NCBI GenBank assembly: GCA_013423325.1
Contig: BLJB01000401.1
Span: 1-38,443 of the forward strand
Source: Usnea hakonensis
Lineage: Eukaryota; Ascomycota; Lecanoromycetes; Lecanorales; Parmeliaceae
Direction of reading: 5' to 3'
DNA length: 38,443 nt
Shown: one piece after another, positions 22,068-35,650 of the stretch
Layout: every line of letters starts with the position of its first letter
Numbering within the stretch: the first letter of the stretch is position 1
Program-made: the position numbers and the translations under genes
Notes under the pieces: generated by a model
Databases searched by the model: none
What the model was told of the DNA's origin: nothing
The model's input: only the letters and a program-made list of their open reading frames with translations

Positions 22068-23459
22068 GGCGATGGTAAGGCTCTAGGGATCTTGGAACAA
22101 TTTGGGGTACGGAACAAAGATGTTCAAAAATGAGGTCGAGTATGATTTTTCTATGTGGGAAGTCGAGGAATATTTGGAGAATCTTCAAGGGTCCCGAGGA
22201 TGCCATTCTACTTATACTATTTCGCTATCACTCTCTGCCTTGTTGTTTGATTGTCCTAGCCTCGTATCATGGGTACGAATCGTTACATCCAAATATGCTT
22301 GCTATCTCTTTGCCAGTCAAAGTGCCTCATGCGTGTGGATGCCAGAAACAGATTGGTACGTTTTCTGACTGCCCTTTGCTTGGTACATTGAGCCTTGTAA
22401 GCCGTGATCTCCATGCTCATCAGCGTCCTTCACGATGCAACTGTGCGGCCTTGAGTCGGTTCTTTTTCTCTTTCCACCCAGTAATCAAGCCTAATTTTCT
22501 TATAGTGTCATGTTACCGCGCCTCCTTCGTACTTGCTAGCTCTCGGTGAGTGTGCAACTCTCGACGCCATCATCCGTCTTACCCAAACACCGAAGTCTGA
22601 TATTCTTATGCGGTCATGCTACCACACCACCTTCACTCTTCTCAGCTCCCAGGGAAGTTGCTACCCTCAACGCTATTTCTCGCGCCTTACCCTGTATCTG
22701 GCGGTTCAAGAAGAAGTCAAGACATACTTGGCTGGTCGAATCGTCTTGATTCTTGCTACTTCCGAGGCTGAAATTATGTAGAAGCACGAAGTGGAACGCC
22801 TCGTTCAAGTCGATAAATACGGACAATCCGAGACAGTCAGGCGCAAAGATGGTACACAGTCACATACCGCAGGAGAAAGGATTCTCGTCTGGATGACATG
22901 ATCACCTTGTGAGCGTTCCGATTCGGAAGGCTGCAGCCACCACCGCGAACATGCCGGGCTATGAACTCGCTTGAACCCCCGAAAAGGCAAGATAAATCCG
23001 GAAGATCTCTGGAAAAATGCCACCTTAGCTAAAGTCGAGATCGAGGGCTTGCAATCAGCCGGGAAACGCTTATCACGGCGTAAACGATAGGCACGCATCA
23101 AGTGTCTGGAGGAAGAGAGTCTTACGCAATGCTCCAGTGTCTGAGTCATACTCATGGGAATGGCTGACGTGATTCTTGGTTGGTTAGAAGAGATCTATGC
23201 CATGCAATAAGGAGGGTATGCCATGCTGATAAAAGGGAAAAGCGAGCATATCTCTCGAAGGAGGGGCTAAGCCTTTCCTCCGATCACGATAAGGTATAGT
23301 TCATCTAGCTTTTTAGACTATCTAGCTATTATCTAGACAAGAAAGGCTGGAGCGGCCTTCGGCCGTCGAGAAGGAGACGGAAAAAAAAGTCCTTACGTAA
23401 GCAGACTTCACGCACATCAGCACATACGAATCAGCATCGTTCAAGGAAGCTCTTTTTCT
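22068..23459. other. PKS upstream region and right edge of the gene island
   Basis: Frames such as 22130-22549 (+) and 22805-23155 (-) overlap others, have no domain and look like chance. The first several hundred bases should contain the PKS promoter; I cannot identify a binding site with confidence. A short CGGCC-TT-CGGCCG hairpin lies near 23353. Composition begins to fall after about 23290, marking the return to RIPped DNA. No neighbouring transcription factor or tailoring gene is present. Confidence 0.5.
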
Positions 23460-25900
23460 ACTCTTAAGAATATAGTATTTAGATAGCCTTTAACGCCCTA
23501 GATAACTATCTTTAATAATATCTAAACTATATTAATCATACTGTTTAGACTATATATAAAGAAAATCTAAATAATTTTAATATAGAATCTAATTCTAATT
23601 TAAAAGATAACTTATTTATATCTATTTATTTTAAAAACTTTAAGGGAGAGATACTATTATAATCTTTTAATATATATATAATATATAATATTAAATCTAT
23701 ATTTATTTATTCTAAATATATATATTAATTACTAGCGTACGAAGTATAGTGTTAAGATTAGTATAGTAATGTGAGACTAGAAGGATAGATATATTTCTAT
23801 ATAAGTATCTAGTAATATTCTAGTAAGACTAATTCTTTAAAAAAGAAGAAGAGAAAGAGGGGGGAATTGCTTCCTTAAACTTATTTACTAAGAAGCTAAG
23901 CTAATATCTATATTATATATATTAAGAGGATATATAATACTTAGTAATATTATTATTATAGTATTATTATTTTTAAGTCTAATAACTATCTCTCCTTTTA
24001 AGGATTCGTTTTCGAATCTATATCTCTATATCTAATACTTATTAAAACCCTAAAATCTAGTAGGAAAAGAAGGGAAAGAGTTACTATAATAATAATAATT
24101 ATAATATATACTTTACGCGAATCTAAATAGTAAATAAAGCGTATTTTTATTTTAATAGTTAAATAATATATTTTATTATTATTACGCGGGTACTAAGTAA
24201 TATATAAAATTAATATTTAGTAAAATTAATAATAAAATCTTAGATATAAAATCTAATAATTTTAGGTTTATTTTTCTTACTTCTATAATATATCTTTATT
24301 AATACTTTAATTTCTAAATATTATTTTATTATTTTATTAATATTAGGGAGTTATCTTCTTTACTTATAATATTTAATTTTAATTATAATATTTAAGATAA
24401 CCCTAGCTATATATCTATTTAGAGTTCTATTTTTAGTATTTAAATTCTCTTATATACGCGAGGTAAGCGTTTTATCGAGGAAATCCTATTATTTATTCTA
24501 AATAAAAATAGTAAAAATTATATCCTCTATATTAATTTACTACCTTAAAATAAGACGTAGTAGACTATTTAAATAATTATTATTAAAATATCTGTTTTAT
24601 TTTTAACGGGTACTAATAGTATATAGACTTTAAATTAGTCTATCGCTAACTAGCTTTCTATTTTAATTTAAAATCTAGTTATTAATCCTCTATATAATAT
24701 AACTTCTCTTAAGGGTAAGTATATTATTTTACTAGATAACTAGTATATACTTCTATTAGGTTTCTATTATAAAGCGGGGGCTCCTTTACTAAGTAGCGTA
24801 TTTTTAATTTTTTTAGAAATCTCTATTAATCCTCTAAGTAGACCCTTAATTATAAGTTTTAAATATTATTAATCTAGTATTATTTATATATTCTTAAAGT
24901 AGTCGCCTAGCTACTATAAGGTAATATAATAATCCTAATATTCTTCTTATAAAGAATACGTATTATTAGTACCTTTAATAGATATAGTAAACTAACCCTT
25001 ATTCTTATAATATATAATTTAATATTAAAGGTTATATAGTATCTAAATATAACTATTATTACTATTAATTAAGAAAGGACTACGTATTAGTAAGTTTTTT
25101 CTAGTATTCTAATAATATAAGTAGTATTATTTATGATTATATCTATTACTAACTTCTAGTAGCTACCTATAAATATTAGTAGAATCTATAATTTAGCTAA
25201 TAATCTAATATATAATTATTAAGCCTAGATTATCTCTATCTATTATAGTCTTATTTTAGAATATATTATATATTACCCCCTTTAGCGCCTTAAACGCTAT
25301 ATTATAGAGTTTAACTAGCGCTTAATAGCTATCTAATACGTAGTTATATAGTTTAGAAAAGTAAAGAAACTAGATTCTTTATCTATTTAAGTTATTAAAG
25401 CTAAAATCTTAAAGGGGATCTATATAACTTTTAAAACTATTTTAAATATATTATAATATATAGTATATTTATTACTTTCCTTCTTATATTATCTATATAT
25501 TTTATAGATATTATAACTAATATTTCTTAAAATCGCTTACCTCTTCTCGATAATATATAATTTTCTATAGGACTACCCTTACCTTCTAGAAGTAATAGTT
25601 CGAGTTTTAATAATAATTATTTAAATTCGCCTTCCGATAGACTAAACTTATCTATAAAGAGGGCTATTAGAGCGGATTAAATAATTAGAGAAAGAGAGTA
25701 GACGCTGTATTATATATATATATTACTAGTATATCTACCTTTAGATATTATATTTCGTGATATCGCTTTAGTAATTTTAATATTTATTTTACTATAAGGT
25801 CTTAGGCCCTCTTAGTTATTACCTTTAGAATAATAGAGAATTATATACTAATTATATATTTTATCTATATAACTTTTATTTATTAAATATATTAACTAAA
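23460..25900. other. Extremely AT-rich block, origin unresolved
   Basis: No frame is open and few GC steps remain. It may contain the 3' end (chromodomain, LTR) of the minus-strand gypsy element to its right and perhaps another relic element. Reading back suspected RIP changes gives coding-like stretches on the minus strand around 24600-25700, but no motif is strong enough to name. Confidence 0.5.
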
Positions 25901-28900
25901 TCTAGAGTATCTATATTATTCTTAGTAATCTATTAGTTATATTTTTTAGGATAGTTTATCTAGTATATTAAATATTTTAGAACTCCTTTTCGCGTACGTT
26001 TTTTTAGGATTTCTTCTACTTTACTAATTTTATTATTATCTATTAAATTAGAAACTAAATATTCTAAAATATTTATATTACCCTTTCTCCTTTAGTATAG
26101 CTCTAATAATAATATATAAAAGATAGAGTAAATATAGTAAATAGGGGGTAATTATAGATAGTATACTTATTTCCCTATTTATCTTCTAATATAGAAAGAT
26201 TTAATTTTTTTATTTTAGATTTTTAGCTAATAATAATATTAGATCGCTTTCTCGAAATTTTTACTTTTAATAAATTTAATTATAGGACTTTATTTATATT
26301 TTAAATATACTTTACTAATATTTTATTAGATCTTATTTAATTAAATCGATTTCTTTAACTTATTTTTTTATTATAAATATCTCTCCTTTAATAGCCTCGT
26401 CCTTATAATATAATTCTATTTTAGGATTATATCTATATATTACTTTAAAAGGACTATACTCGATTATTATATAACTACTTTACTAATATATAAATTTTAT
26501 AATTAGTAATAGTATTATCTAGTTATCTTAATTTTCTAAATAATATATATAGAGGTAGTACTTTAATATCTAGTTTTATCTTTTAATTTATCTATTAGTT
26601 TATAGATAGAAGACTATATTTAGCCGATATTTAATCTATATTTAGTAGTATACTTCTAACTAGAATATATTTATAAAGATAGATCCTCTATTTATTATAA
26701 TATTTTATAAGGCTCTAAATTTTATAAAGATCTCTTATATTAGGATTTTTTCTAGCTCTATAATATTAATTTTTTTAATAGTAGAAAGATAATAGACTAT
26801 TTTAGTATACCTATCTACTACTATAAAAATTAAATTATAAATAATATTATTTTATTTATTTAAAGGTAAATTAGTAATAAAATCTATTATAATTTTTTTC
26901 TATAGATTTAAGGGGATTAGTAATACTCCTAATTTATTATAGGGGTAATAGTATTTTATTTTAAACCTTAAATAAATATTATAAATATTTATATACTTCT
27001 TAATATCTACTTTTATACTTTTCTAAAAGTATTTTCTACTAATTAATTTAGAGGTCTTATTAGCCCCGAAATATCTTACTAAAGGATTATTATAATAGTA
27101 TTTTATTAGCTCTTTATAAATAGATACTTTTTTAGAGATATATAATTTATTATTATAGTATAGTAGTTTCTAGCTATTTATTATTTAAGCTTTAATAGTC
27201 TTATTATATTTATTTTATACTTTACTAGCTTTTTACTAGATAATAAGAGTATCCTCTTATTAAAGTATCTTAATAAGTTTATAGATAAATTTACTATTAG
27301 GATTATATATTATTTTATTTATAACTAAAATATTAGCTATTAAGCGTAGAATAAGCTATTTATAATTAGTAGTCCTAATAATAGAATTAAGCTATATCTT
27401 AACTATATTATAATTATATTAAATTAATATCTCGCCTACGTTTTTTCTAGTTTAAGGCTAAGGTTCTCTAGTTTTTAAATAATATATTATATTTAGATAT
27501 ATTTTCTATATAGCTATAGTTATTAATAATTTAAATACTATTTTAATAGATATTTAATCTATATTATCTATACTTTCTTCTAAGGTAATATCTATATCTT
27601 ATTAATATATAGTTTAAATTACTATAAAAATCGGATTTAATAAGCTATTAATTATTACTAGCTTTTACTATAATATTAGTAATAATTTATTAATCGAATA
27701 ATTTTTATCTTTATAGTTAGAACGTCTTAATAGTATATTAGTAGGATTTATTTTACTAGAATAATATAAAATAAAGAAATTAAAACTAGCTAATTTTATT
27801 ATTTATCTTATCTATTATCTATTTAAATTCGGCTAATTTATAAAATACTTTAAATTATTATAATTAGTTAAGACTTTAACTAGACTATTTACCCCTTCTA
27901 AATAGTAACGCTAATATTTAAATATTATAATAATAGCGAGTAACTTCTAATTATAAATCTTATAATTCTACTCTATATTAATTATCTTTTAAGAATAGAA
28001 AGTAATTAGATACTACTATTTATTTATTTTTTAATACTAGATTAAAATACTTATTAAGGTAAATTTAGAAGTATCTATTTTAATATAAATTAAAAAATTA
28101 GAATTAAAATATCTTAATAAAAAAGTAGTTATAAATATAGCTTATAATCTAATAAATACTATTTTAGTATTATTTAGCTATTTAAAAGGATCTAATTTCT
28201 TTTCTTTTTCGCTTCTTTTTAAAAGATTTGTTAAAGGGCCTATAATCTATAAATAATAATAAATAAACCTCTAATAGAAGTTTATAAATCTTAAGAATAT
28301 TTAAATATTATAGTAACTTTTAGACTTTAATTAATTTTAGATAGTAGTTACCCTATATTTATTTATAGAGATATTATTAATTAATATAATAAATTCTAGA
28401 AATTCGATTTTAGTAGTAAAGAATTTATATTTTTTTAAACTTATAAAAAGATTTATCTTTTATAGTCTATTTAAGATTTACTTAATATAATTAATATATT
28501 CCTCCCGCGTTTTAGAGTAGATAAATATATTATTTAAATAGATAATATAGAATTAATTAATAAGACTACTTAATAATTTATTAATATATATTTAAAACGT
28601 TATAGGGGCGTTAGTAAAATTAAATAATATTATTAGATACTTAAAATAGTTATATTATATTTAGAAGATTATCTTCTACTTATTATCCTTTCTAATCTAT
28701 ATATAATAATATATATTTTTAAGATTTAACTTAATAAATTACTTTATACTATTAAGGCGGTTTAAAGTTTTATTAATTAGTAGTAATAGATAGTAATTCT
28801 TAATAGTTATTTTATTTAATTTATAATAATTAATATATAAATATAGTCTACCGTTCTTTTTTAAAATAAAAAGAATAGGGGCTTCTATAGAGCTAGTTAA

Positions 28901-29318
28901 ATATTAAATCTATCCTTTTATAAGAGCGTTATCGAGATAGCTATATAATATAGCTAATTCTATATTTAATAGATTATATAGAGGGCTAAATAGGGGTTCT
29001 ATAGTTATTTTAATAATATAATCTTATCCTTTATAAAAAGGAAGCTTTTCTACTTTTTTAATTAAAAAAATATTAGTATAATTTTTAAATTTTTAAGGGA
29101 TTTCTAGTATCTTTACTATACTTTCTTAATAAGATATAATTATATTTATAGTACTAATCTAGTAGCTCGTTTCTAGAGCTACTATTATTAATATAATTAA
29201 GGTATATATAGTCTTTTCTCCTTTTAGCGAGATTACGAATTTATTTAGATTAAATAGTTTATAAGCTTACTAATTAATATTAAAATATTATATTTAATCT
29301 ATTATATCTATTTTTATT
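25900..29318 (-). mobile_element. Heavily RIPped Ty3/gypsy retrotransposon, pol part (RT, RNase H, integrase), minus strand
   Basis: On the minus strand the RT can be followed from about 29000 to 28200: A-P-I-L-F-I-L-K-K-N-G, a palm motif YFIKLNLK, N-A-P-I-T-F, and the catalytic box as YLNN where YLDD is expected. Further on, about 27070-26590 carries an integrase core: IIIDFITNLP, then IFIVVDRYTK, then INRGSIF where the family has TDRG. Stops are abundant and both RT box aspartates are changed, each by G-to-A. The end near 25900 is approximate. Its gag and protease lie to the right, beyond the LINE insertion. No functional product is possible. Confidence 0.8.
29306..29318 (+). repeat. Left 13-bp target-site duplication of the LINE
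   Basis: ATCTATTTTTATT here is identical to 34613-34625, immediately flanking the LINE on both sides. Confidence 0.75.
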
Positions 29319-29365
29319 GAGTAGATTATTACTAGGCTGAGTAATTTATGGAAGGTCTTTTATGA

Positions 29366-30964
29366 ATGAAAATGGAGGGACGCTCATTCCAATCCATGGT
29401 TGACAGTGGCAACGAGGCGTACGAAGCACGCAAGCGACTGGGGGTGGGAGCAGAGGGGAGCGGAGCAATCGATAGTGGTAGAGGAGGTAAGGTGGTGGTA
29501 GGAGAAACGCGTCAAGAATATACGACTCAGGCCCCTAACCAGCCGGTAGGGGGGGCGACTAATGGGAGGAGCCTCGGGAGAAGCCAGGCAAATAGGAAGG
29601 AATAAGCGAGTGACACTATCGCCACGTTGGAAGCTATTAAAAACACGCCGTTTAGAGAGCTTAGCGCGGCCGTATAGGAGGCGTATACGAAGAACCTGGG
29701 AGGTACCTAGACCTTTATCAAAGGATAGCAAATCGACCTCGAAGCCTACGCGCAGAGGGAAGCACGTAGGCCCCAGAGCCCAGCAGATAGTAGGGCGAGC
29801 ACTCCGACCCTCCAGGGCTCCCCAGGGGGATACTGGAGCAAAGGCAACCCCTTCACGGGGTCACCAATACAGAATACGAGGAGAGGGCCAGCAGCACAGG
29901 CCCAGAGGGAGACAACGGAAGAGTCTAGGCGGACAAGATAACTCCTAGTCAGAATAGAGGAGGAAGGGGAGAGGATATCTACTACGGGGGTAACTAGCGA
30001 GAACCTCGTCGCGTCCTTTAAGATAGTAGGATACGCGTTAGAAGATATCGTGATAGCGCGGCGACTAAAGAGCGGGGATATAGAACTCTAGATAGCTAGC
30101 GCGAAGGCGAAGGAGCTACTAGAGGGAGACCTAACCTAGGCCACCAAGAAATTCAAGACCGCGAAGGTAGTAAAGAGGATCTATACCGTAATAGTATACG
30201 GGATAAGGATCGAGGCGATAGATACGGAGAATAAGGAAGCCGTAAAGAAGAAGATATAAGAGGATAACGGGAGACTATACCTAGGCCTAGACGTAGTAAA
30301 GGCGAAGTGGATGGCGAGCGCGAGGAGACCGGTACTAGGAGGGAGTAAGAAAAGGTACTCGTCGCTGATTATCGATATTACTACGGAAGAAATAGCCTCC
30401 GGACTAGTACTAAGAGGCCTAGTCGAGGCGGGGGAGGCGAAGGAGGTATCGCACTATATACACGGAGCGGTATAGTGCTTCAATTGCTAGGAGTAGGGCC
30501 ATATAGTAGCCCACTACAAAAATAAGACCAGATATACCGAGTGTAACCAGAAGCACGATACCAGGGAGCATAACAAGGTGGCTCCGGGGGCCCTCAGAGC
30601 ATGCGCGGCATGCGGCGGCAGGGGCCACGTAGCGTACTAGAGGATATACCCAAGAAAGAGGCAAGAGACCAAGAAGGTCGCAAGAAAGCTAATACTAAGG
30701 CTAACGACAACCTCCAACCTAGGAGGGGTAAGGCCTACCGAAGCGCTAAAGACTATCGACAGATTCACGGTAGTTCCGTCTAGAAAGAAGAGAATACGAG
30801 ATACGACCGACATAGGAAGCGGTCGCGAAGAGGAAGACTCCGGGACGCTTAGAAGAACTCCTAGAGTAGGAAGACTAGGAAGATTTATAATAAAGGAGGT
30901 TAGCCAAACATCGCTATAGATCCCGTCCGGGATAGGAACCCAGGGACCAACGGGGGTAGCCTAA
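29366..30964 (+). pseudogene. LINE ORF1 (gag-like RNA-binding protein), RIP-inactivated
   Basis: One phase runs from ATG 29366 to TAA 30962-30964 (533 codons) with the first internal stop at 29603-29605 and many TAG codons. A Gly/Ser/Glu-rich N-terminus is followed by a helical region. A nucleic-acid-binding C-terminus begins at 30476 (C-F-N-C-stop-E-stop-G-H, the original CCHC first knuckle with its last Cys changed to Tyr) and includes C-A-A-C-G-G-R-G-H near 30603-30630. A basic tail ends the protein. In this family ORF1 binds element RNA and forms the ribonucleoprotein particle. The start lies 47 bases inside the element, so the leader is short. Confidence 0.75.
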
Positions 30965-33900
30965 CTATCCGAGTCCCAGGAAGTCCAGATGTAAGACGCC
31001 TAAGAACAGAACTCCTAGTTACTAAACTCCCTATAATAGAAAGCTAGACCCTAACAATACTACAGTATAATATAAGAGGCGAACTAGAAACGATAATAGC
31101 GCTACTTAATGATCTAGAGGTAAAGCAGGCCGACGTCTTAACGATCTAGGAACCTTAGCAGAATACACACACGAAGTCATTATATAACCCGGGAACTAGC
31201 GAATTCTTCCTGTCATATAGGGGCGAAGCGGGTACAAGGGTATACCTCTACGTCAATAAGAGGATCGATATTAATATATAGGAAGAGACGTCCCTATCTA
31301 AGGATATCTATACTATTACTATAAAGCTTAAAGGAAAAGATAGAGCCGTAGGAGAAGAGGCGATTCAGATCCTTAACATATATAACCCTAGCCCGTCCCT
31401 AGTTACTACTAATAACCTATTAAGCCTCCCAATACTAAAGAAGGAGGTCCAGGGACAAGAGGAACGGATAGTAATAGGAGACTTCAACCTCTACTACCCG
31501 AACTAGAATAACTATGGGAGGTTCAGCTACTACAGGGAAGCGGACGAGCTACTAGAGATAACCACGGGAGTAGATATAAAACTCGCGCTTCCCGAGGACT
31601 CTATAACCTAGAGAGCGAGGGGTAGCGAAAGCGTAATAGACCTCGTTTTCATAACGCTAGGACTAACTAAAACAATAAAATCGTATAGAGTACGTCTAGA
31701 CCTATAGATGGGCTCCGACTACTTCCCAGTATATATAGAGCTCGACCTATCGATAGAAGAAGCCCCTACTATTAGGAGAAAGGCGTAGAAAACAGTAAAG
31801 CCAGAAGCTATAAAAACCGCGATCCGAGAGCTAGTCTACTCTTTACCTCCTAGCTAGCTAAGGACTAGAGGAGAGATAGACGAATACCTAGAGGATATTA
31901 TAGCAGGCCTAAGGAAGGTAGTAGAAGAGACCATTCTATAGGCTAAACCATCAGATAGGGCTCGATCGTTCTAGGACTACGACTATAGCGAGGCCACGCA
32001 GAAGGCGAAACGCCTCGCGGCCGAATACTAGAATAGCCGCGGAAACCGGGGAGAAGAGGAATGGCGCACGGCTGTAAAATACCGGAACAAGGTAATTAGC
32101 AGAGCCAAAACGCTCGACTTCAGGCGAGGAGTCTACGAAGTAGAAGAGTTATAGAAGGGGATCTAGGGGCTAGCTAAGTAGGCTAGATAGAGTAGTATAA
32201 ACCTAAAGCTACTACCTAAGTTCCTAGCGCTTAAAGACGGGGAAGCCGGTCCGGCGGGATCGTTCGAAAGCAAGGTAGTAGTACTTCGAAGGACCTTCTT
32301 CCTACTACCCCTATAGGTAGACCTTACCAACATCGAGGATATAATCTACCTAAACCCGGCGGAGATAACCGTAGAGTTAACAGAAAAGGAGGTCAGGATA
32401 GCGATCTTCCGCCTAAAACAGGATAAGGCCCTAGGGATAGACGGGATACCGAATAGATTCCTAAGGTTAGTCGCTAGTAAGGCCCTCCTACAGCTCACCA
32501 GGCTCTTCCAGGTATATATAGACCTAGGCTACCACCCGAAGGAGTTCAAAATCGTCAATACGATAGTCCTCCGTAAACCGGGCAAAGACGACTACTTAGA
32601 ACCAAAGTCGTACCGGCCGATCGCCCTACTAAGTACGTTGGGGAAGGCTCTAGAGATAGTCGTAGCCAAGAGACTTAGCGACTATACAGAGAAACACAAC
32701 CTCCTCCCCCCAGAGCAGATAGGCGCACGGAAAGGCCAGTCTACCGAGACAGCCCTGGAAATAATAGTCAACGTAGTATACATAGTATGGGGTAGTAGTA
32801 AGCAGTATATGGCCAGCCTGCTCTCTCTAGACGTGGCGGGGGTATTCGATAACGTATCCCACGAGCGGCTTCTCCATAACCTCAAGTCTAAGGGGGTCCC
32901 CCCCTAGATAGTAAACTGGACGTCGAGCTTCCTCATAGAAAGAGCAACGTCAATAACGCTAGAGCAGAAAACAAGCAAGGTAGAACTAACGGAGACGGGG
33001 ATCCTATAGGGGTCCCCGGTATCCCCTATACTATTCCTATTCTTTAATGTACCGCTTATCGAGGAGTGCTCGAAGCTAAAGCTAAACCTCTAAGTCGGCG
33101 GCTTCGTTAACGATATCTACCTACTAGCGTATAGGAAGAGTACGGAAGCCAACTATATAACGCTCAAGATAGTCTACGAGGTATACCTAAAGTAGGCGAA
33201 AACGTATAGAGTAATTTTCGCCCCTAAGAAATACGAGCTAGTCTACCTTACTAGAAGGCTAAAGCGCTTTAATATAAAAGCCGTAGTAGACCTAGGAGCG
33301 ACCATCACAGAGCCAAAGGGTAGTATATGGGTACTAGGCCTGTACGTGGATAGAAAATTAAGGTGGGGCCCCTACCTCAAGAAGGTAAAGGCCAAGATAG
33401 CGTCCCAATACCTCGCGCTATCGATGACGGCGGCCTCGATATAGGGAATAACTCTAAACCGAGTACGTATAGTATACTAGGCTATAGTCCGACCGGCGAT
33501 AATATACGCGGCGGCTATCTAGTATAACCCGGCGGGTACGCGAGGAGCGATAAAGATACTAGGGAGATAGCTAGGGATAACCTAGAATAAGTACCTAAGA
33601 TACGTCTTAGGAGCGTATAAGGCGATAAATACTAGGGAACTAGAGGTAGAGACAGGTATTCCCCCTATACAGGTCTCTTTAGACCTAGCGGTCCTCCGTC
33701 ACTAAGCCCTTAGGGGCATATACGAGGTCACGAAAATTGGAAACGCACGTATCCGTAGAGTACTCCGGGGGAAGCGAGGTTATAAGGTAAAGGCACTACT
33801 AGTACCTACGATAGAGAAGTGCTTATAGGCCAAGGGTGTCCTCCCTAGGGGAGGGTAGGAATAATACGACGTAAGGAAGAGAGAAAGGAAGGAGANNCGA

Positions 33901-34373
33901 TAAGAGGAAGAGTACGGGGCTAGGGTAATATAGCCTAGCGTACCCTATAGGAAGGCTACCACACGGGTATACCCGAAAATGAGAGGATACTAGCTTAGGG
34001 TCCTAAGGACTAGAAAACGAAGAGAACACTTTACTATAACCTCGCGAAAGCCGAAAGCTCCGCCCTGATCCAGATACGAATAGAGAAGATCGGGCTAGTA
34101 TAGTTCCTCTTCCGTCATAAGGTCCCGGGTATCTATATAGTCAGCTACGAATACGGCTAGCCGAAACAGGATACTAAATATATCCTTATCTTCTATCCGA
34201 GGCTAGAACAATTCAGACTAGCACTTCTAGAGTCCGCGGGAACTAGTGATCTACGGAGAATACTAACTACCCTAAGAGGGGCGAGGGCGTCAACTAGATA
34301 GCTAATTCAATCCGGCCTCCTAGGCTAGTATTCCCTAGTAAAAGACTAGTTATATAAGGGTAGAGCGGCCTAA
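30961..34373 (+). pseudogene. LINE ORF2 (AP endonuclease and reverse transcriptase), RIP-inactivated
   Basis: The phase is open from about 30961 and overlaps the ORF1 end; the original start codon is not recognisable. The endonuclease begins L-T-I-L-Q-Y-N-I-R-G (31051), with VIGDFN near 31475 and the S-D-Y-F-P-V motif near 31711. The RT has S-Y-R-P-I-A-L-L (about 32610), GARKGQSTETAL (open piece 32638-32904) and S-L-D-V-A-G-V-F-D. The catalytic box reads F-V-N-D at 33103-33114, so an aspartate is lost. The C-terminal region has a Cys-His motif with Cys changed to Tyr near 34150. The phase shifts near 34030, probably one lost base. Two ambiguous bases lie at 33896-33897. ORF2 normally nicks the target and primes reverse transcription. 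Confidence 0.85.
33896..33897. other. Two ambiguous bases (NN)
   Basis: The only non-ACGT characters in the window, within LINE ORF2 in a purine-rich stretch. They mark an unresolved base call or a small assembly join. Confidence 0.95.
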
Positions 34374-34612
34374 GGGACACTAGCGTCGATATAAAGGGGG
34401 TAGAGGAACACGAGCGTAGGAGGTACCGAGCGATAGTAGTCGAAGGTAGTATATAGACTCAAAATAGTAGAGATAAGTAGGAGTACGGTAAGGTTTTTTA
34501 CCCTGGTAGCAGTGATACTATAAAGGTTTCCCTTATATTATTGCCATAGAGCTTCCCGTAATTATCTTTCATATAGTTAGATAGACACGAGTATGAATTC
34601 CAATCCAATCCA

Positions 34613-34625
34613 ATCTATTTTTATT
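34613..34625 (+). repeat. Right 13-bp target-site duplication of the LINE
   Basis: ATCTATTTTTATT matches 29306-29318 exactly and directly follows the LINE tail. Confidence 0.75.
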
Positions 34626-35351
34626 CTTTTCTTTATTAAGGTAAAGAGGCTTAAGACTAAAGATAAACCTTTTTTATTAATAGTATAAAATATATATTAG
34701 TAGTACTTCTTATATATCTAGCTATCGCGAATTATATATAATATAATATATATATTATAGTAATAAGTCGATTTTCTATCTATCTATTATAGGGTTAATA
34801 AGAGAGCTTTAATATAATAAAGATTATATTTAATTATAAAGTATTAGCTAATTATATTAATCTCGACTCTATTATTAAAATAAAATTATATAAAAACTAA
34901 ATCCTTTAAGTCTTTCTTAATAATATATTTATTATATATTAAAGAAGATAATAAGATAACTTCTTTTACTACTCTTATATAGATAAAGTTTCTAATAAGG
35001 GCTTACCTTTTCTCTTTTTTAGAACTATATATACCCGATATTTATCTAATAACTTTAGTAATATATTATTAGTATCTTCTATCTTTAGAGCGATATACTC
35101 GATAATATAATATCCCTTCTTTTTATAATTCTAATATTAAACTATCTTTAAAAATTCTTTTTTAGATTTTTTATTTAATTAGATCTTATTTTTATTACTA
35201 CTTTTATTTTCTTTAAATTTATTATTTATTTAATCTTCGCTTTAATAGTTTATAAAGTTAGATCTTTATTTACTATCTTAATTCCTTTTTTAAAATAAAG
35301 TATTATTATCTTTATAAATAGTATTCCTTTATTTTCGATTATTTTTAAATT
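34626..35351 (-). mobile_element. Continuation of the RIPped minus-strand gypsy element (protease/gag part)
   Basis: Read on the minus strand, the stretch around 34860 gives V-E-I-N-I-I-S followed by a stop and Y-F, matching the D-S-G-x-E-I-N-x-I-S-Q protease signature of this gypsy group after RIP. Orientation and order (protease right of RT) agree with the pol part beyond the LINE, so this is the same element split by the LINE. Confidence 0.6.
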
Positions 35352-35364
35352 ATATTATTAGTAA
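35352..35364 (+). repeat. Left 13-bp target-site duplication of the LINE-tailed element
   Basis: ATATTATTAGTAA is identical to 36740-36752 and directly precedes the GC-rich insertion. Confidence 0.75.
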
Positions 35365-35650
35365 GGCCGGCGACGAGATCCAGCTGTACGTGCTGCCGGC
35401 TACGAACCTGCTGCCGTCGTATACGATATAAAGGTCGCCGTCGTATACGATATATAGTAGAGCCAAGTGATCTCAGGGTACAACGCGTAGAGGAAATAGT
35501 GTAGAACAATAGTAAGGCAATAGAGATAAGATATATCCCTAATATATATATAGCACAGTTAAAACGCAGTTATACTATCGCTATAGTCGACAAAATACCA
35601 CTATATACTCGGAGACTAAACGCGCAGGATCCTCCTACCACAACACATAA

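Larger units (their letters stand above)
29319..34612 (+). mobile_element. Tad1-like LINE (non-LTR retrotransposon), near full length, RIP-inactivated
   Basis: A 5.3-kb element on the plus strand is flanked by 13-bp direct repeats and set inside the minus-strand gypsy element. It has a short leader, ORF1 (29366-30964), an overlapping ORF2 in another phase with endonuclease, reverse transcriptase and C-terminal Cys-His region, then a 3' untranslated region. It ends with the simple repeat CCAATCCAATCCAA, as in LINEs whose tails are short tandem repeats. GC content is far higher than in the surrounding element, so it arrived later or was RIPped less, yet nearly every Gln/Trp codon prone to RIP has become TAG. 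Confidence 0.88.

Noticed and set aside
22130..23155. Several 80-140 codon frames upstream of the PKS
   Set aside because: They overlap on both strands, lack motifs and have no convincing introns or homologous domains; treated as non-coding promoter-side DNA.
23350..23366. GC-rich hairpin CGGCCTTCGGCCG as a terminator or regulatory site
   Set aside because: It is a single short palindrome with no associated transcript or gene; chance cannot be excluded.
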